DNA of 64,000 nucleotides from Acidobacteria bacterium AB60 (GTDB lineage: Bacteria > Acidobacteriota > Terriglobia > Terriglobales > Acidobacteriaceae). The first letter of the stretch is position 1. Each line of letters begins with the position of its first letter. The stretch lies in contig VANK01000008.1 of NCBI GenBank assembly GCA_008682415.1, forward strand, positions 62,001 to 126,000, in the 5' to 3' direction. Both the position numbers and the translations under genes were made by a program. This document shows positions 25,848 to 35,600 of this stretch, one piece after another. The notes under the pieces are model-generated. The model was not told where the DNA came from, did not search any database, and was given only the letters and a program-made list of their open reading frames with translations.

Positions 25848-27035
25848 CTAAATCTTGTCGAACAACTGCGCCCTTGGATCCTGCGGATTCAGCTTGGCCA
25901 GTTCGCGCATAATCTCGCGGCTGCGCTCGTCCTGCAGCATGGGAATCACCACCTCCACCGTCACGATCTCGTCGCCCCGCTGCCCCGGATGCGCCGCACT
26001 CTCCACCCCCCGCTCGCGCATGCGCAGCTTCTGGCCGCTCTGGGTGCCCGGCGGAATCTTCAACTGGGCGCGCCCGTCGATCGTCGGCACCTCCACCTTC
26101 GATCCCAGCGTAGCCTCCGGCACCGTAACCGGTACGGTGATCTGGATGTCATCGCCCTGGCGCGTAAACACCGGGTGGGTCCCCGTGCGCACAATCAGGA
26201 ACAGGTCGCCCGCCGGACCCCCGTTGAGGCCGGCGTTACCCTTGCCCTGCAAACGGATGCGCTGGCCGTCGCGCGTGCCCGGCTTGATGCGGAACTCCAC
26301 CGTCTCCGTGCGATCCACCACTCCTTCGCCGTGGCACGTGGCGCAGTCATTGGAGATGCGTCCGGTCCCGTTGCAGCGCGGGCAGGGAATGTTGAACTTC
26401 ATCCGGCCGCCCATCTGCGTCACCTGGCCGGACCCATTGCACTCCGGGCAGGTCATGGGACCGCCGGTGTGCGCCTGCCCATGGCACGTTGGGCACACCT
26501 CCTGGCGCTGCAGCTGAATGCGCGATTGCCCCCCCCGGATAGCCGTCCAGAAATCAACCGTCACCTGGTACTCCAGATCGGTACCCGGCTGCGGTCCGCG
26601 CGGCCTGCCCGGCTGCTGAGCGCCGGAGAAGATGCCCGAAAAGATGTCTTTAAAGCTACCCCATCCCGTGGACCCGGCCCCGGGCTGCGCGCCGCCTCCC
26701 TGAAAGCCGGAGAAGTCAAATCCCCCGAAGTCCACTGGCATGCCGCCCCGACCGCCCGCGCTCTGCTGGCGTGCGTAAGCCTCGGCCTGCGCCGGGTCGA
26801 TCTGGTCCGAGTAGAACCCAAGCTGGTCGTAGATCTTCCGCTTCTTCTCGTCGCTCAAAATATCGTTGGCTTCGGAGATCTCCTTGAACTTCTCCTCCGC
26901 CTTCTTGTCGCCCGGGTTCACGTCCGGGTGATATTTGCGCGCGAGTTTGCGAAAGGCCTTGCGGATCTCGTCCGCCGTAGCCGTCTTCTTCACCCCGAGC
27001 GTGCCGTAATAATCTTTGTTGGTCGTCGTCGCCAT
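25848..27035 (-). CDS. dnaJ: DnaJ-family chaperone (type I)
   Basis: 395 residues. J domain at 7-73 with HPD at 36-38, a Gly/Phe-rich linker (92-150), the zinc-binding region at 181-238 with four CxxC modules (CPTCHG, CPECNG, CPRCNG, CATCHG) and the substrate-binding C-terminal domains. It delivers substrates to DnaK and stimulates its ATPase. Its position between the DUF5615 gene and hspR ties it to the heat-shock locus. Length and domain order are normal for DnaJ; the linker is rich in Gln/Gly. Confidence 0.94.
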   Translation of the reverse strand: MATTTNKDYYGTLGVKKTATADEIRKAFRKLARKYHPDVNPGDKKAEEKFKEISEANDILSDEKKRKIYDQLGFYSDQIDPAQAEAYARQQSAGGRGGMPVDFGGFDFSGFQGGGAQPGAGSTGWGSFKDIFSGIFSGAQQPGRPRGPQPGTDLEYQVTVDFWTAIRGGQSRIQLQRQEVCPTCHGQAHTGGPMTCPECNGSGQVTQMGGRMKFNIPCPRCNGTGRISNDCATCHGEGVVDRTETVEFRIKPGTRDGQRIRLQGKGNAGLNGGPAGDLFLIVRTGTHPVFTRQGDDIQITVPVTVPEATLGSKVEVPTIDGRAQLKIPPGTQSGQKLRMRERGVESAAHPGQRGDEIVTVEVVIPMLQDERSREIMRELAKLNPQDPRAQLFDKI

Positions 27036-27092
27036 TTATGCCTTATCTCACATCCACAAGTAAAGCACCCGCAAGAGTACTTTTTCTGTTAC

Positions 27093-27437
27093 TCATTGCT
27101 CGCGCGGATACTTGAGCACCAAGCAGGCCTCTTTGCCGCTCTCAAAGGCGTTGAGCATGGCTGTCGCATTGCGAAGAACAAAATCGGCGCGAGCCGTAGT
27201 GCAGTTACCCACACGTAGCCAAATCACCTTCGGCGGAGCTCCACGCAGGGAGCTTCTCTGCGAGAAATCAGAGTCTTTAGAGACAATCACGAAGTCGTTC
27301 TCTTTCGCGTATCGCCAAACATCCTCGTCTGTGGCCCCCCGCAACCCGCAATCTCTCAGTTGAACGGATCCAGGGTAGATATCCGCAAGAGCGTTCGCCA
27401 GTCGATGTGAAAGGTTCTCGTCGGACAGGAGTTTCAC
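27093..27437 (-). CDS. DUF5615 PIN-like protein, probable toxin
   Basis: 114 residues from a GTG that overlaps the upstream DUF433 stop by 4 bp (GTGA). The start MKLLSDENLSHRLANAL and the later KENDFVIVSKDSDFSQRS supply the acidic residues of the DUF5615 PIN-like fold, which is related to RNA-cleaving PIN toxins. With DUF433 it forms a recognised toxin-antitoxin-type pair. The pair is inserted between dnaK and dnaJ. Whether it is toxic is inference. Confidence 0.85.
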   Translation of the reverse strand: MKLLSDENLSHRLANALADIYPGSVQLRDCGLRGATDEDVWRYAKENDFVIVSKDSDFSQRSSLRGAPPKVIWLRVGNCTTARADFVLRNATAMLNAFESGKEACLVLKYPREQ

Positions 27438-27658
27438 AGCTGCACGATCTCGACTCTGCGCTCGGCATCCGCCGCAAAGGCCAGGCAGGCACGAATATCA
27501 CTCTCTGTCAGGTCGGGAAAATCGGCCAGGATTTCTTCCTGAGTCATACCTGAAGCCAGGTAATCCAACACATCGTAAACAGTGATTCGCGTACCTCGTA
27601 CACACGCTTTGCCGCTGCGTCGCTCGGGGTCGATGGTGATGATCTTCGAGTAGTCCAT
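27434..27658 (-). CDS. DUF433 protein, probable antitoxin
   Basis: 74 residues from the ATG at 27658. The pattern PERRSGKACVRGTRITVYDVLDYLASGMTQEEILADFPDLTESDI is the DUF433 signature, a small helix-turn-helix-like domain found as the partner of PIN-like toxins. An open extension to 27754 is not supported. It overlaps the DUF5615 start by 4 bp, so the two are translationally coupled. It lies 187 bp after the dnaK stop, and no separate promoter is obvious. Confidence 0.86.
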   Translation of the reverse strand: MDYSKIITIDPERRSGKACVRGTRITVYDVLDYLASGMTQEEILADFPDLTESDIRACLAFAADAERRVEIVQL

Positions 27659-27727
27659 GAACCTTCTCGCTCCGTCCAGCCTTCTTCGAACCAACGCTAA
27701 GTCAGCAATCAACCTGACGATGCGAAA

Positions 27728-27846
27728 CGGGGTGGAACGACCAAGGCCGCCCACCCCGCTAACTCCGCCATCACCCGCGCCGGGGTCCCAGGAACAGGTC
27801 TTCGTTCGTGGGGTATTCGAAGCGGGGCTAACACCGCTAACTCCGC
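27728..27846. repeat. Inverted and direct repeats between dnaK and the DUF433 gene
   Basis: CGGGGTGG at 27728-27735 is exactly complementary to 27751-27758 (15-bp loop); on the minus strand the stem is followed only by TTTC, so it is at best a weak attenuator after dnaK. A 13-bp direct repeat, CCGCTAACTCCGC, occurs at 27756-27768 and 27834-27846, the second copy touching the dnaK stop codon. Confidence 0.5.
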
Positions 27847-29762
27847 TACTTCTTGTCCTCGACGTCCACGTACTCGGCGTCGATTACGCCTTCGTCCTTC
27901 TTCTGCTCGGCCTGGGGCTGGCCGCCATCCGCGCCCGGAGCGCCGGCCGCCTGCGAGGCATTCGCCTTGTACAGCGCCTCGGCAAGTTTGTGGCTGGCCT
28001 GGGTCAGCTTCTCCTGCGCCGCCTTCAGCTCGCTCACCTTGGGCGTGCCTTCCAGCGTCTTCTTGGCTTCGGCCAGGGCTGATTCGACCTCGGTCTTGTC
28101 CGCCGCCTGCACCTTCTCACCCGAATCCTTCAGCATCTTCTCGATGTTGTAGACCAGCGAGTCCAGGCTGTTGCGGGCCTCGATCTCGTCGCGCTTCTCC
28201 TTGTCCTCGGCCGCGTGCGACTCGGCCTCCTTGGCCATGCGCTCCACCTCTTCCTTCGAGAGACCGGAGCTAGACGTGATGGTGATGCGCGTATCCTTGC
28301 CCGTCGCGTTGTCCTTGGCCGTCACGTTCAGAATGCCGTTGGCGTCGATGTCGAAGGTGACCTCGATCTGCGGTATCCCGCGCGGCGCCGGAGGAATGCC
28401 CGCCAGCTTGAACTTGCCCAGCGTGCGGTTCTGCGCCGCCATGGGCCGCTCGCCCTGCAGGACATGCACCTCCACCTCGGTTTGCGAATCCGCCGCCGTC
28501 GAGAACGTCTCCGTCTTCTTCGTCGGGATGGTCGTGTTGCGCGGAATCATCGGAGTGGCCACGCCGCCCAGCGTCTCGATCGCCAGCGTCAGAGGCGTCA
28601 CGTCCAGCAGCAGCAGGTCCTTCACATCGCCGGCCAGGACGCCGGCCTGAACCGCCGCGCCCACCGCCACCACCTCATCCGGGTTCACGCCGCGATGAGG
28701 CTCCTTGCCGAAGAGCTGCTTGACCAGCTCCTGGATCTTCGGCATGCGCGTCTGGCCGCCCACCAGCACAACCTCGTCGATCTCGCTGGCCTTCACGCCG
28801 GCATCCGACATGGCCTTGCGGCACGGATCCAGCGACTTCTGCAGCAGATCGTCGACCAGCTGCTCCAGCTTGGCGCGGGTCAGCTTGCGCACCAGGTGCT
28901 TGGGTCCGGTGGCATCGGCCGTGATAAAGGGCAGGTTGATCTCCGTCTCCAGCGTCGTCGAGAGCTCGATCTTGGCCTTCTCCGCGGCGTCCTTCAGACG
29001 CTGCAGGGCCATCTCGTTACCCTTCGAGCTCAGGTCGAGGCCCTCTTCCTGCTTGAACTCGGTGATCAGCCAGTCCACAATGCGCTGGTCGAGGTTGTCG
29101 CCGCCAAGGTGCGTGTCGCCGTTGGTCGACTTCACCTCGATGACGCCCTCGCCCACCTCGAGAATCGAGATATCGAAGGTGCCTCCGCCAAAGTCGTACA
29201 CCGCAATCGTCTCGTCCTTCTTCTTGTCGAGCCCGTAAGCCAGCGCGGCCGCCGTCGGCTCGTTCACAATGCGCTTCACGTCCAGACCGGCGATCTTGCC
29301 GGCGTCCTTGGTGGCCTGACGCTGGGCGTCGTTGAAGTAGGCCGGAACAGTGATCACGGCCTCGCTGACGCTCTCCCCCAGGTAGGCCTCCGCCGCCTTC
29401 TTCAGCTTCTGCAGGATCATGGCCGAGACCTCGGGCGGGGTGTACTCCTTGCCCTGCGCCACAACTGCCACGTGATCGCCCTGCTGCACCACCTTGTAGG
29501 GGACCATCTTCATCTCGTCGTTCACTTCGTTATAGCGACGCCCCATGAACCGCTTGATCGAGAAGATGGTATTTTCCGGGTTGGTAATGGCCTGCCGCTT
29601 GGCGACCTGCCCTACCAGGCGTTCCCCATTCTTGGTGAACGCAACAATGGAGGGCGTCGTCCGCGCGCCCTCTTCATTGGGAATAACTTTGGGCTCTCCG
29701 CCCTCCAGAACCGCCACACACGAGTTGGTGGTTCCGAGATCGATTCCGATAATTTTTGCCAT
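27846..29762 (-). CDS. dnaK: Chaperone protein DnaK (Hsp70)
   Basis: 638 residues from the ATG at 29762, where the family start MAKIIGIDLGTTNSC begins. ATPase motifs include VAVLEGGEPKVIPNEEG, VITVPAYFNDAQRQATKDAG, the adenosine-binding DEVVLVGGQTRMPKIQ, and the linker DLLLLDVTPLTLAIET; the C-terminus ends in EYVDVEDKK, matching the EEVD-like tail of bacterial DnaK. It refolds proteins with DnaJ and GrpE. grpE is absent from the locus. The upstream inverted repeat at 29810-29830 suggests control by the HspR encoded downstream. Confidence 0.97.
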   Translation of the reverse strand: MAKIIGIDLGTTNSCVAVLEGGEPKVIPNEEGARTTPSIVAFTKNGERLVGQVAKRQAITNPENTIFSIKRFMGRRYNEVNDEMKMVPYKVVQQGDHVAVVAQGKEYTPPEVSAMILQKLKKAAEAYLGESVSEAVITVPAYFNDAQRQATKDAGKIAGLDVKRIVNEPTAAALAYGLDKKKDETIAVYDFGGGTFDISILEVGEGVIEVKSTNGDTHLGGDNLDQRIVDWLITEFKQEEGLDLSSKGNEMALQRLKDAAEKAKIELSTTLETEINLPFITADATGPKHLVRKLTRAKLEQLVDDLLQKSLDPCRKAMSDAGVKASEIDEVVLVGGQTRMPKIQELVKQLFGKEPHRGVNPDEVVAVGAAVQAGVLAGDVKDLLLLDVTPLTLAIETLGGVATPMIPRNTTIPTKKTETFSTAADSQTEVEVHVLQGERPMAAQNRTLGKFKLAGIPPAPRGIPQIEVTFDIDANGILNVTAKDNATGKDTRITITSSSGLSKEEVERMAKEAESHAAEDKEKRDEIEARNSLDSLVYNIEKMLKDSGEKVQAADKTEVESALAEAKKTLEGTPKVSELKAAQEKLTQASHKLAEALYKANASQAAGAPGADGGQPQAEQKKDEGVIDAEYVDVEDKK

Positions 29763-29809
29763 GCTTGGCTCCCGCATCCAAAGAAATACTGACGTTCTTA
29801 AGATGCATG

Positions 29810-29830
29810 ATTGAGTCAATTAGTGTCAAC
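29810..29830 (-). promoter_or_regulatory. HAIR-like inverted repeat upstream of dnaK
   Basis: On the minus strand the sequence reads GTTGACA, seven bases, ACTCAAT. This resembles the HspR-associated inverted repeat consensus CTTGAGT-N7-ACTCAAG in half-site length and spacing, sharing TTGA in the left half and ACTCAA in the right. It lies 48 bp upstream of the dnaK start, and its left half contains TTGACA, a possible -35 box; a TAGAAT just upstream is an alternative -10 box. Confidence 0.6.
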
Positions 29831-30326
29831 TTTGTTTATTCTAATATAGTGAGCGGTGGGGACAGTCGGAGATAAACAATTCTTCATCAGGGATTTGAGG
29901 TGATTGCCGAGGTTTTGGGGCCCGGAACTCGCCCTCCCTCCCCTTGCGTGATGGCCGCTACAGCCGGTGGAGGCCAGGCGCGACGATACTCGGTCTGAGG
30001 TCTTCGCGGACCGAGAGGAGATGTGTTCTCTTCTTGTGTCCGGAAAGAGCCTCTTCGGTAAAGGGGGTATCCCCAGGGGATCCCCGCTTGGCACCAGGAA
30101 TGGTGCAAGAGGGGGGGGAGGGGGTGGTACTTCCCTTCGCCAGCCCGTGCAGTCGTCCCGGTCAGATTCCCTGGGGTAAGCACCTTTTGCACCATCGTTG
30201 GTGCAATGGGGGGAGGGGGTGGGGGGGCAGCTTCTCTCTCCGCCGCTTCGGGGACTTTGAATCGGGAAATGAGGCTTTGACAACGGAAGCGGAATTGGGC
30301 GAATCTAAGCGAAGAAAAGGCGAAAT
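29831..30326. other. Long intergenic region rich in hairpins and G-runs
   Basis: About 500 bp between the dnaK promoter and imuA with no credible coding frame. It contains a hairpin (CTCGGTC at 29988-29994 with GACCGAG at 30008-30014), a GGGGTATCCCCAGGGGATCC cluster near 30064-30085 and the two hairpin-plus-G-run repeats listed separately. The imuA promoter should lie in the right part. I looked for LexA boxes of the GTTC-N7-GTTC and GAAC-N4-GTTC types near 30260-30326 and found none. Confidence 0.6.
30090..30227. repeat. Two copies of a hairpin followed by a G-run
   Basis: Copy A (30090-30127) has GCACCA, four bases, TGGTGC, then a long G-rich run with one A and one T. Copy B (30189-30227) has GCACCA, four bases, TGGTGC, then AATGGGGGGAGGGGGTGG and more G. 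The copies share the palindrome, the CAA or CAAG spacer and the GGGGGGAGGGGGTGG core, and both read in the same direction, about 98 bp apart. The G-runs could form quadruplexes. Confidence 0.75.
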
Positions 30327-31118
30327 ATGCCCTCCGCTGCCGCTCTCCGACTCCAGATCGAACAGGGCCTCGAAGCTCGCTTCCCTTCCGCCCTCACCCC
30401 CGCCCCACGCACCATCCGCGAGGTCGCCTCTACCGGAATTGACGCAGCAGACGAGCTCCTGGAAGGCGGCTTGCCCGTAGGCGCAATCACGGAGCTTATC
30501 GGTCCGGCTTCCTCCGGCCGAACCACCTTCGCCCTCTCCTTCCTCGCCCAGCGCACCGCCGAAGCCCGCATCTGCGCCTGGGTCGACGCTCAGGACGCCC
30601 TCGATCCCGAATCCGCCGCCGCCAACGGCGTCCACCTCAAGCAGCTGCTCTGGGTCCGCTGCCGCGACACCGGCACCGCCAACCCCAGTCGAGATCGCCT
30701 CCAAGGTCGCCCCTGGACGCGCCTGGACCAGGCTCTCCGCGCCACCGACCTGCTTCTCCAGGCCGGAGGCTTTGCCGCCATCGTCCTGGACCTGGCCGAC
30801 ACCGCCCCTGAGCACGCCAACCGCATTCCCCTCGCCACCTGGTTCCGCTTCCGCCAGGCGGCCGACCGCACCCGCTGCAGCCTCCTCGTCCTGGGACAGG
30901 CTGCCTACGCCCAATCCAGCGCCGCCCTCGCCATCGAGTGCGCCCCCCTCGCCGCGGAGGCTGCCGCGGGCAAGGTCCTGCGCGGGTTCACCTACCAACT
31001 CCAGCGGGGACGCCAGCGTTTTCATCCCGGCGTCCAGGGCATCCGTTCCGGCATGCGCAAGCCGCCCGCCTCCACCTGGTCCGCCGGAACTGCCTGGGAT
31101 GCGGAGGAACGGGCATGA
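30327..31118 (+). CDS. imuA: ImuA-like RecA-fold protein
   Basis: 263 residues related to the core of RecA. The Walker A loop is modified (IGPASSGRTTFALSFL, residues 58-73), followed by a Walker-B-like FAAIVLDLADTAP. It partners ImuB and DnaE2 in damage-induced mutagenesis, probably helping to load or regulate the complex. The start follows GAAGAAAAGG. The ATGA overlap with imuB couples their translation. No SOS box is visible upstream. Confidence 0.87.
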   Translation: MPSAAALRLQIEQGLEARFPSALTPAPRTIREVASTGIDAADELLEGGLPVGAITELIGPASSGRTTFALSFLAQRTAEARICAWVDAQDALDPESAAANGVHLKQLLWVRCRDTGTANPSRDRLQGRPWTRLDQALRATDLLLQAGGFAAIVLDLADTAPEHANRIPLATWFRFRQAADRTRCSLLVLGQAAYAQSSAALAIECAPLAAEAAAGKVLRGFTYQLQRGRQRFHPGVQGIRSGMRKPPASTWSAGTAWDAEERA

Positions 31119-32647
31119 CCACCCTCTTTGCCTGCATCCATGCCGCCGAGTTCCCCGCCCAGGCGCTCGTCCGTCTCCGTCCGGAGATGCAAAGCGAGCC
31201 TGTGGTGGTAATGGAAGGCCTTCCCCCGCACCAATCCGTCTGCGCCATGAATACCCACGCCCAGCGCCGCGGAGCGGCGCTGGGCATGACACGCCTGGAT
31301 GTGGAAGGCATCCCGGGTCTGCGCGTTCTTGCCCGCTCGCTCCAGACCGAATCCGCCGCCCGCATGGTGCTGCTGGAGTGCGCCGCAAAGTACTCCCCGC
31401 GCATTGAGGAAGTCAGCGAGGGAACCGCCTGCGCCTTCGTGCTCGATATCGCCGGCACCGAACGGCTGTTCGGGCCTCCCGCACAGCTGGCCGAGAGACT
31501 GCGCGCCGAACTCGCCGCCGCCGGCTTCCGCGCGTCCATCGCCGTAAGTGGAAACTTCGAGACCGCACGCATGAAAGCCGCCGGCACCCGGGGCATCCAT
31601 GTCATTCCCGAAGGCGCCGAGGCAGTGGCCCTGGCCAGGCTGCCCATCACCGCGCTTGGTCTGGATGCAGAGCACCTGGAGACCTTCGCCATCTGGGGGA
31701 TTCGAACGCTGGGCGAACTGGCTGCGTTACCGGAAGTCGACCTGATCACGCGGCTCGGACAGCAGGGCCGCCAATGGCGCGAGGCTGCCCTGGGAGAACG
31801 TCCGCATCTCTTCCGGCCCCTCGAGCCCGCATTCACCTTGAAGGAATACTGCGCCTTTGAGACGCCGGTAGAGCAGATCGACTCCTTGCTCTTTGTAGGC
31901 GCGCGCATGATCGACAGCCTGGTTGCGCGCGCCTGCGATCGCGCCCTCTCCCTGGCTCTGGTGACCGTGCGCATGACGCTGGAATCCACCTCTCCCATCA
32001 GTGGGTCTGTGCCGGCGGCGCGGGAAGGCAGTTTAGTGCACGAGCGCGTTCTGCGGCCTGCCATTCCCTCCGCCGATCGCAAGTTCCTGTTGAAGCTGCT
32101 GCACCTGGAGATCGCCGCGCATCCGCCACAGGCCGCCGTAACCGCACTCGAGTTGAGCGCGGAGGCCGGGCACTGCGGCACCGTGCAACTGGGCCTGTTC
32201 ACGCCACAGATGCCCGAGCCCTCGCGGCTTGATGTAACCCTGGCCCGCATCAAGGCCATCGTCGGTCCCGATCGTGTCGGCGCTCCGATGCTCGACGACA
32301 CCCACCGCCCGGGAAGCTTTCGCATGGAGCCGCTGGCCCTCGAAGGCGATATGAGCAACGAGCCGCAATCGCAGCGCATGGTGCTGCGGCGCATGCGGCC
32401 GCCGTTGCCCGTTCGCGTCTCCCTGCGCGAAAGCCGACCAACCGCCTTTCGCGATGGCGTCAGTCTGTTTGAGGTCACAGCCGCCTACGGCCCCTGGAAG
32501 ACCAGCGGGTGCTGGTGGTCGGCCGGCGAGTGGAACCTGGAAGAGTGGGATGTTCTCGCGCAACGCACCGACGGCTCCAGCCTTGCCTGCCTGCTGGTGC
32601 GCGACCAGGTGCGCAATGAGTGGCAGCTGGAAGCCGTGTATGACTGA
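31115..32647 (+). CDS. imuB: ImuB-like Y-family polymerase homologue
   Basis: 510 residues. The Y-family fold is present (PVVVMEGLPPHQSVCAMNTHAQRRGAALGM and LDIAGTERLFG), but the N-terminal catalytic DxD found in active enzymes is replaced by FACIHAAEF, and the SxDE motif is not kept. That loss is typical of ImuB, which acts as an adaptor between DnaE2, ImuA and the sliding clamp and not as a polymerase. The C-terminal half contains the little-finger and tail regions. It overlaps imuA by 4 bp and dnaE2 by 8 bp. Confidence 0.9.
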   Translation: MTTLFACIHAAEFPAQALVRLRPEMQSEPVVVMEGLPPHQSVCAMNTHAQRRGAALGMTRLDVEGIPGLRVLARSLQTESAARMVLLECAAKYSPRIEEVSEGTACAFVLDIAGTERLFGPPAQLAERLRAELAAAGFRASIAVSGNFETARMKAAGTRGIHVIPEGAEAVALARLPITALGLDAEHLETFAIWGIRTLGELAALPEVDLITRLGQQGRQWREAALGERPHLFRPLEPAFTLKEYCAFETPVEQIDSLLFVGARMIDSLVARACDRALSLALVTVRMTLESTSPISGSVPAAREGSLVHERVLRPAIPSADRKFLLKLLHLEIAAHPPQAAVTALELSAEAGHCGTVQLGLFTPQMPEPSRLDVTLARIKAIVGPDRVGAPMLDDTHRPGSFRMEPLALEGDMSNEPQSQRMVLRRMRPPLPVRVSLRESRPTAFRDGVSLFEVTAAYGPWKTSGCWWSAGEWNLEEWDVLAQRTDGSSLACLLVRDQVRNEWQLEAVYD

Positions 32648-35600
32648 ACCGCGCAGCGAAGAGTATGTGGAACTGCACGCGGCCAGTGCCTTCAGCTTTC
32701 TCGAGGGCGCCTCGCAGCCCGACGCGCTGATCGAGGAGGCCAGCAAGCTCGAACTGCCCGCCGTGGCAATCGCCGATCGCAACGGTCTGTACGGAGCCGC
32801 CCGCTTTCATACGGCCGGAGAGCGGATGAAGGTAAGAGCGCACATCGGGGCTGAGATCGCGGTGTCGTCATTCGGAGCGCGCCTCACGCCTGCTCCGTGG
32901 CTTCCTCATCAGTTATCTCCCGAGCCTCCCCGTATCACCCTGCTGTGCGCATCGCAGACGGGCTATCAGAACCTGTGCCAGCTCATCACCCGCTTCAAGA
33001 TGCGCGAATCCACCAAGGCCGAAGGCGCGGCAACACTCGAAGACCTGGAGGAGTTCTCCTCTGGCCTGATCTGCCTCACCGGTGGTGAAGAGGGTCCGCT
33101 GGCCTCCGGACTTGCATTAGGCGGTCAGGACAGAGCGCGCCTTCAACTCGATCAGCTCACCCACATCTACGGCCGCAATCATGTCTACGTCGAGTTGCAG
33201 CGCCATCAACTGCGCGAGGAAGAGTGCCGCAACCAGGCGCTCGTGAATCTCGCCTCCTCGATGCGTCTTCCCGTGATTGCCACAAACGGTGTTCGCTATG
33301 CGGAGGCTAAAGACCGGGAACTGCTGGATGTATTCACGTCCATTCGGAACTGCGTATCGCTCGACAAGGCCGGCCGTCTGCTCACTGTCAACTCGGCGCG
33401 TGCGCTGCGCAGCGCGCGCGCCATGGCCACGCTCTTCCGCGACCTTCCTGAAGCCATCGCGAATACCCGTATTGTGAGCAACCGGTTGGAGTTCACACTG
33501 GACAATCTGGGCTACGAGTTTCCCCGCTACCCTCTGCCCGACGGCGAAACCATGGACAGCTTCCTCGCCAAGCGCGTGGACGAGGGCGTCCGCAAACGCT
33601 ACGGCGCACCCGACAAAAAGCACCTGCTTGAGAAAGCCCGGGCGCAGGTGAAGCACGAGTTGGCACTCATCGCCAAGCTCGGCTTCGCCGGGTACTTCCT
33701 CATCGTGTGGGACATCATTCGCTACTGCCAGTCTCATGGCTTCCTGGTGCAGGGCCGCGGCTCCGCGGCGAATTCCGCAGTCTGCTATGCGCTGGAGATC
33801 ACTGCAGTCGACCCAGTCGGCATGGAACTCCTCTTCGAGCGCTTCCTCAGCGAAAACCGCGGTGAGTGGCCCGACATCGATCTCGACCTCCCCTCCGGCG
33901 ATCATCGCGAGAAGGTCATCCAGTACATCTATGAGCGTTATGGCGCGCTGGGCTCCGCCATGACCGCCAACGTCATCAGCTATCGCAGCAGGTCGGCGGC
34001 GCGCGAGGTAGGCAAGGCGCTCGGCTTCGACGAAGCGCAGATCGCCCGGCTCTCCGGTCTGGTGGGCCACTGGGAGTGGCGCGGCGCCAACGACACCATG
34101 GCCACGCACTTCGCCAATGCCGGGTTCGACGTGAACCATCCGCGTATCGCGCACTACCTCGACCTGTGCATGCGGATGCAGGACCTGCCGCGTCATCTCG
34201 GCCAGCACTCCGGCGGCATGGTGATCTGCGCCGGCATGCTGAACCGCGTTGTCCCGCTGGAGCGCGCCTCCATGCCGGGCCGCACGGTTCTGCAGTGGGA
34301 CAAGGAGGATTGCGCCGACCTTGGCCTGATCAAGGTCGACCTGCTGGGCCTGGGCATGATGGCGGTGCTCAAGGACTCCATCGAACTCATCCCGCGCCAC
34401 TACAACACGCAGGTGGACCTTGCCGCGCTGCCGCAGGATGACCTTGTCTATGACACGTTGTGCAAGGCCGACACGGTCGGCATGTTCCAGGTGGAGAGCC
34501 GCGCGCAGATGGCCTCCATTCCCCATAACGCGCCGCGGCGCTTTTATGATCTCGTCGTCCAGGTAGCGATTATTCGCCCCGGGCCCATCGTGGGCAAGAT
34601 GATGCACCCCTACATGCGCCGCCGCCAGAAGAAGGAGGAGGTCACTTATCCGCATCCTTCGCTCAAGCCGGTGCTGGAGCGCACGCTCGGCGTGCCGCTC
34701 TTTCAGGAGCAGTTGCTGCGCATGGCCATGGTGGTGGCCAACTTCACCGGCGCGGAGGCCGAGGAGTTGCGGCGCGCGGTGGGCATGCGCCGGTCGATGC
34801 AGCGCATGAAGGACCTGGAGGGCCGCCTGCGTTCCGGCATGACCGCCAACGGCATCGGCAAACAGGCGCAGGACGACATCGTGCAGGGCATCAGCTCGTT
34901 TGCCATGTATGGATTCCCTGAGTCCCACGCGGCCAGTTTTGCGCTGATTGCGTATGCCTCCGCCTATCTGAAGGTGCACTACCTCGCCGCCTTCACCTGC
35001 GGGCTGCTCAACAATCAGCCCATGGGATTCTATGCGCCGGCGGTGCTGATCAAGGACGCGCAGCGGCACGGCTTGCGGCTGAGGCCCATGGATGTGCAGC
35101 GCTCGGATTGGCTCTGCACGCTGGAGAACGAATCGAATGGGTCGGTCTCGCTGCGCATCGGCTTGAACTATGCCAAGGGACTGCGGCAGGCCAAGGCAGA
35201 AGCGCTGGTGGCCACGCGCAGCAAGGACGGTCCCTTTCAATCCGTGGACGATCTCGCCCTGCGCGTACCGGAGTTAAGCCGGCGCGAGCTGGTCAACCTG
35301 GCGCGGATCGGCGCGATGAACTCCATCGGAAGCGTCGCCGATCGCCGCGATGCCCTCTGGCAGGTGGAACAAGCCGGACGTCCTGTGGGACCTCTTTTGC
35401 AGGGCGCTTCGCCTGAGAAGAACGACGCCCGGCAACCGCTTAAACGCATGACCACCGAGGAGCGGCTGGCGGCGGACTATGCCGGAACGGGGCTCACCAC
35501 CGGACCGCATCCGCTTGCCTACCATCGGGAGCGCCTGCGCAACGAACACCTGGTGGCTGCTGCCGAGCTGGCGCGCTGTGCCAATGGTCAGTACGTGCGC

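Noticed and set aside
28215..29792. A 525-codon open frame on the plus strand opposite dnaK
   Set aside because: It is the antisense shadow of a GC-rich, well-conserved gene; the translation is His/Arg/Leu-rich low-complexity sequence with no family motif, and dnaK is certain.
29816..30283. A 155-codon minus-strand open frame in the dnaK-imuA gap
   Set aside because: Its translation is Pro/Ser/Arg-rich and derives from G-runs and hairpins; no ribosome-binding site or family.
30260..30326. LexA box before imuA
   Set aside because: Neither GTTC-N7-GTTC nor GAAC-N4-GTTC can be read in this stretch.
30988..32478. Long minus-strand frames opposite imuA and imuB
   Set aside because: Arg/Ser-rich translations without motifs, overlapping two well-supported genes.
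33117..35240. A 707-codon open frame opposite dnaE2
   Set aside because: Antisense shadow with no recognisable motif; dnaE2 has complete catalytic motifs.
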